Shown here: piece by piece, positions 61,740-64,000 of the stretch
Layout of the letters: each line of letters starts with the position of its first letter
Numbering within the stretch: the first letter of the stretch is position 1
From: Carboxylicivirga linearis
GTDB lineage: Bacteria > Bacteroidota > Bacteroidia > Bacteroidales > Marinilabiliaceae
Length of the DNA: 64,000 nucleotides
Reading direction: 5' to 3'
Assembly (NCBI RefSeq): GCF_018271995.1
Contig: NZ_JAGUCO010000024.1
Location: 1 to 64,000, forward strand
Position numbers and translations under genes: made by a program
Notes under the pieces: model-generated
Database searches by the model: none
What the model saw: only the letters and a program-made list of their open reading frames with translations
What the model was told of the DNA's origin: nothing

Positions 61740-62744
61740 TTATACAGTTCCAGCGGCCTGGTTAGCTGTAATTGCAACAAGATTAACAATATCGCTTACC
61801 GAACAACCTCGTGACAAATCATTAATTGGTGCTGCCATCCCCTGCAAAATAGGACCAATTGCTTCTGCATGCCCCATACGTTGCACTAATTTGTATGCAA
61901 TATTACCAGTTTCAAGTGTTGGAAAAACCAATACATTTGCCTGACCTGCAATTTCGCTATCAGGTGCTTTTTTCTGACCAATAGCAGGAATAATTGCAGC
62001 ATCGGATTGTAACTCGCCATCAATTTTCATATCAGGAGCCTGTGCTTTAGCCAACTCAGTAGCTTTTACCACTTTATCAACCATATCATGCTTAGCACTT
62101 CCTTTGGTTGAGAAACTTAACATGGCAATTTTAGGCTCAAAACCAGCAATTGCTCTGGTTGTCTGACCTGTTGCAACGGCAATTTGAGCTAATTCTTCTG
62201 CTGTTGGATCAGGGTGTACAGCACAGTCGGCAAAAACCATCATTCCATCTTCACCAAATTCTTTATCTTTTAAAATCATGATAAAGGCACCAGAAACAAC
62301 ACTTATACCAGGTGCAGTTTTTACATACTGAAAAGCTGGACGAAGCACATCACCTGTTGCATTATCAGCTCCGGCTACTTCTCCATCAGCATCACCAGCC
62401 TTAATCATCATTACAGCTAAAAACAACGGATTCTTAATCAACTTCACCGCCTCTTCTTTTGTAAGACCCTTCTTTTTTCTGATCTCAACCATCATATCTG
62501 TATAGGCATCAATCTTATCATGATTCTCAGGATCAACAATAGTAGCTTTACCAATATTCTGCAATCCTAATTTGGTAGCTTCAGCTTTTACTTTATCAGT
62601 ATTGCCAATCAAAATAATTTCTGAAAACCCTTCACCTAAAATTGTATCTGCTGCTTTTAATGTTCGTTCTTCCAATCCCTCAGGAAGAACAATCCTTTTT
62701 TTGTTTTGGCTTGCCTTAAGCTTAAGCTGTTCTATGAATTCCAT
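61740..62744 (-). CDS. pta: Phosphate acetyltransferase
   Basis: The 334-residue short-form enzyme exchanges CoA for phosphate on acetyl-CoA. Visible motifs are RIVLPEGLEERTLKAADTIL, EVAGADNATGDVLRPAFQYV, SFSTKGSAKHDMVDKV and the C-terminal MAAPINDLSRGCSVSDIVNL, where phosphate and CoA are bound. It lacks the N-terminal regulatory domain of long enteric Pta enzymes. It is the first gene of the operon, and its promoter lies about 40 bases upstream. The downstream ackA (46 bases) completes the acetyl-CoA to acetate route. Confidence 0.95.
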   Translation of the reverse strand: MEFIEQLKLKASQNKKRIVLPEGLEERTLKAADTILGEGFSEIILIGNTDKVKAEATKLGLQNIGKATIVDPENHDKIDAYTDMMVEIRKKKGLTKEEAVKLIKNPLFLAVMMIKAGDADGEVAGADNATGDVLRPAFQYVKTAPGISVVSGAFIMILKDKEFGEDGMMVFADCAVHPDPTAEELAQIAVATGQTTRAIAGFEPKIAMLSFSTKGSAKHDMVDKVVKATELAKAQAPDMKIDGELQSDAAIIPAIGQKKAPDSEIAGQANVLVFPTLETGNIAYKLVQRMGHAEAIGPILQGMAAPINDLSRGCSVSDIVNLVAITANQAAGTV

Positions 62745-62781
62745 TTTATATCTTAATAAGGTTATTTTATAACAATTCCCA

Positions 62782-62789
62782 CAAAGCTA
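62782..62789 (-). promoter_or_regulatory. -7 element of the pta operon promoter
   Basis: TAGCTTTG on the - strand (62789-62782) is a perfect TAnnTTTG. It lies about 38 bases before the pta ATG. The -33 position is weaker, reading TATG 19 bases upstream. Confidence 0.65.
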
Positions 62790-62972
62790 ATGCGAAAATT
62801 GCATATTTCATATGTATTTTATCATCTATTTAAAATGTTTAAAAACAGAAAAACTCCTGAAAAAATAGCAAGTTCAGAGGCTCTGTCAAATTGAAAGCAA
62901 CCTTCATAAAATCACCATCAAACATCTTTAAATTTACAAATTTCAGCTATCAAAACAGAATACAACTTACAA

Positions 62973-63004
62973 TTTGACATTGGTCAATTTGTTTTCTAAT
63001 TTGA
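62973..63004 (+). promoter_or_regulatory. Promoter of the DUF1338 gene
   Basis: TTTG (62973-62976), 20 bases, then TAATTTGA (62997-63004), 14 bases before the ATG at 63018. Confidence 0.55.
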
Positions 63005-63017
63005 ATTAAAAAATAAG

Positions 63018-63824
63018 ATGAAGAACAACGCAACACTTTTCAATCGTCTTTTTGATGAGTACCAGAATCTAAATCCTTCGGTTAAGAAAATTCATCAACT
63101 TTTTAACTCAAACAACGAAACAATCGTTAATGATCACATCGCCTTCAGAACATTCAATTATTCGCATGTTAACGTAAATGTCTTGGCTAAGCCATTTCTT
63201 GAAAGAGGTTACAAAGAAAAGGGTAATTATCGTTTTGAACAAAAAAAACTGACAGCAAAACACTTTGAAATGGAAAATAATTCTTCCGCCCCCAAAATTT
63301 TCATAAGTCAATTAATGATTGAAGAACTTTCTGATAAAACAAAAGAATTATTGGATACTCATATTAAGGAACCGAATATTAGTATACCTACCAGTGATGA
63401 TCTGTTATTTGCGGGTAACATTTGGGGAACTCCCAGTTACAGTGTATACCAGGAATTATTAAAAGAATCGGAATATGCAGCCTGGTTGTATGTGTTTGGT
63501 TACCGAGCCAATCATTTTACTGTTTTGATCAACAAACTAAAACACATTCAAAGTTTAGAAGAATTAAACTCCTTTATTGAAGAAAATGGTTACCAGCTAA
63601 ATAGTTCCGGAGGAAAAATAAAAGGTACTCCCGATCAATTCCTTGAACAATCAAGTACGTTAGCCGATATTGTTGAAATGAAATTTAAAGAAGGGAGTTA
63701 CAAAGTGCCGGCATGTTATTACGAGTTTGCACGGCGCTATCCTCTGCCTTCCGGAGAATTATTCGGCGGTTTTATTGCAAAATCAGCCGATAAAATTTTT
63801 GAGAGCACCAATTACAGGAAATAA
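63018..63824 (+). CDS. DUF1338 (2-oxoadipate dioxygenase/decarboxylase-like) protein
   Basis: The 268-residue cytosolic protein matches DUF1338, whose characterised member HglS (YdcJ) is an iron(II)-dependent enzyme that converts 2-oxoadipate to 2-hydroxyglutarate in lysine breakdown. Probable metal residues lie in NDHIAFRTF, YRANHFTVLIN and DIVEMKFKEG; substrate-side ACYYEFARRYP and GFIAKSADKIFEST are conserved at the C-terminus. At 268 residues it is shorter than the HglS enzymes, so a related but different substrate is possible. It is divergent from pta and ends at a hairpin terminator. Confidence 0.87.
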   Translation: MKNNATLFNRLFDEYQNLNPSVKKIHQLFNSNNETIVNDHIAFRTFNYSHVNVNVLAKPFLERGYKEKGNYRFEQKKLTAKHFEMENNSSAPKIFISQLMIEELSDKTKELLDTHIKEPNISIPTSDDLLFAGNIWGTPSYSVYQELLKESEYAAWLYVFGYRANHFTVLINKLKHIQSLEELNSFIEENGYQLNSSGGKIKGTPDQFLEQSSTLADIVEMKFKEGSYKVPACYYEFARRYPLPSGELFGGFIAKSADKIFESTNYRK

Positions 63825-63831
63825 AATAATA

Positions 63832-63855
63832 AAACCCATCGTAACGGATGGGTTT
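63832..63855. terminator. Terminator after the DUF1338 gene
   Basis: AAACCCATC (63832-63840) pairs with GATGGGTTT (63847-63855) around a six-base loop, seven bases past the stop codon. Confidence 0.8.
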
Positions 63856-63925
63856 GCTTATTAATCAATTAAATAGATGGCATGATTTAATCTAAAAGAA
63901 AAATACACATTTTAGATTACGAACT

Positions 63926-64000
63926 TTAGTACACCGGGGGTGTACCTCTTTTAGTTGTCATAACGACCACCCCATTCTTACCTTTATCTCCGTATAAAGC
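63926..64000 (-). CDS. C-terminal tail of a TonB-plug-type protein, cut by the window edge
   Basis: The - strand frame is open from the right edge to a TAA at 63928-63926 and encodes 24 residues, ALYGDKGKNGVVVMTTKRG followed by a short tail. This is the final plug-domain signature of SusC-type receptors (YGxxGxNGVVxITTK). The protein stops five residues later, so it is not a barrel. It is probably a BlaR1-like M56 peptidase or a stand-alone plug protein, both of which end this way in Bacteroidota. The window does not show which. Confidence 0.75.
   Translation of the reverse strand, partial: ALYGDKGKNGVVVMTTKRGTPPVY

Noticed and set aside
61694-61789. An N-terminal extension of the second acetate kinase
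   Set aside because: It overlaps the end of pta and adds residues before the conserved phosphate-loop start found at the same position in the other copy.

Overview
The window reads as a low-GC chromosome segment of a Bacteroidota bacterium, most likely a marine or anaerobic member of class Bacteroidia (the class is inference). Support comes from the Bacteroidota promoter form (TTTG or TTG, about 19-20 bases, TAnnTTTG), type IX secretion tails, a SusC-type plug tail, DUF4465/DUF4369/DUF2490 proteins, LRR_5 repeats and a VTC/CotH pair.

Region 1 (about 0.4-29.5 kb) is the most unusual part. Five paralogous AraC-family regulators on the + strand (10501, 15212, 18489, 22721, 26137) are interleaved with exported proteins on the - strand. 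These are three serine hydrolases of the beta-lactamase/NylB-like fold, a lipoprotein amidohydrolase, an M20D amidohydrolase, a choloylglycine-hydrolase-family enzyme, an alpha/beta esterase, two small lumazine-binding-like proteins, several outer-membrane barrels (two of them in paralogous pairs), a MORN-repeat protein and a small lipoprotein. Reading the intergenic DNA shows one promoter design used 13 times. Two 21-bp direct half-sites (core YCC at positions 4-6, RTCA or a degenerate form at 13-16) are followed by exactly 21 (twice 22) bases and then a -7 element ending in TTTG, always firing toward the - strand operon. I interpret this as one AraC-type regulon for cell-envelope barrels and exported amide/ester hydrolases. 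Its ligand is unknown. A separate seven-unit array of phased 21-bp repeats lies at 4585-4731. Palindrome-rich REP-like elements lie at 13305-13476, 14953-15022 and 23778-24289.

Region 2 (29.8-36 kb) holds tRNA-Leu(GAG) and tRNA-Gly(GCC), a CotH-like protein next to a VTC polyphosphate-polymerase-domain protein, and a cytosolic protein with helical repeats fused to a GH16 fold that has lost both catalytic glutamates. A carboxypeptidase-regulatory-domain protein and a coiled-coil lipoprotein follow.

Region 3 (36-56 kb) is mostly housekeeping and surface genes: an SLC13-type permease with RCK_C domains, a U32 peptidase-family RNA hydroxylation factor, a bioB locus (short ORF, bioB, TonB-dependent receptor) whose flanking genes share an N-terminal motif, a BspA-like LRR protein and a trypsin-like protease (both with type IX tails), a + strand run of DUF4097-like protein, PepP, a glycosyltransferase, a TlpA-like thioredoxin and a DUF4465 lipoprotein, and a cation/proton antiporter.

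Region 4 (56-64 kb) is a compact six-gene - strand operon, pta-ackA-hbd-ackA-ptb-buk. It joins the acetate and butyrate acyl-phosphate routes of ATP formation, has a clear promoter upstream of pta and a terminator after buk. A DUF1338 protein and the tail of a TonB-plug-type protein close the window.
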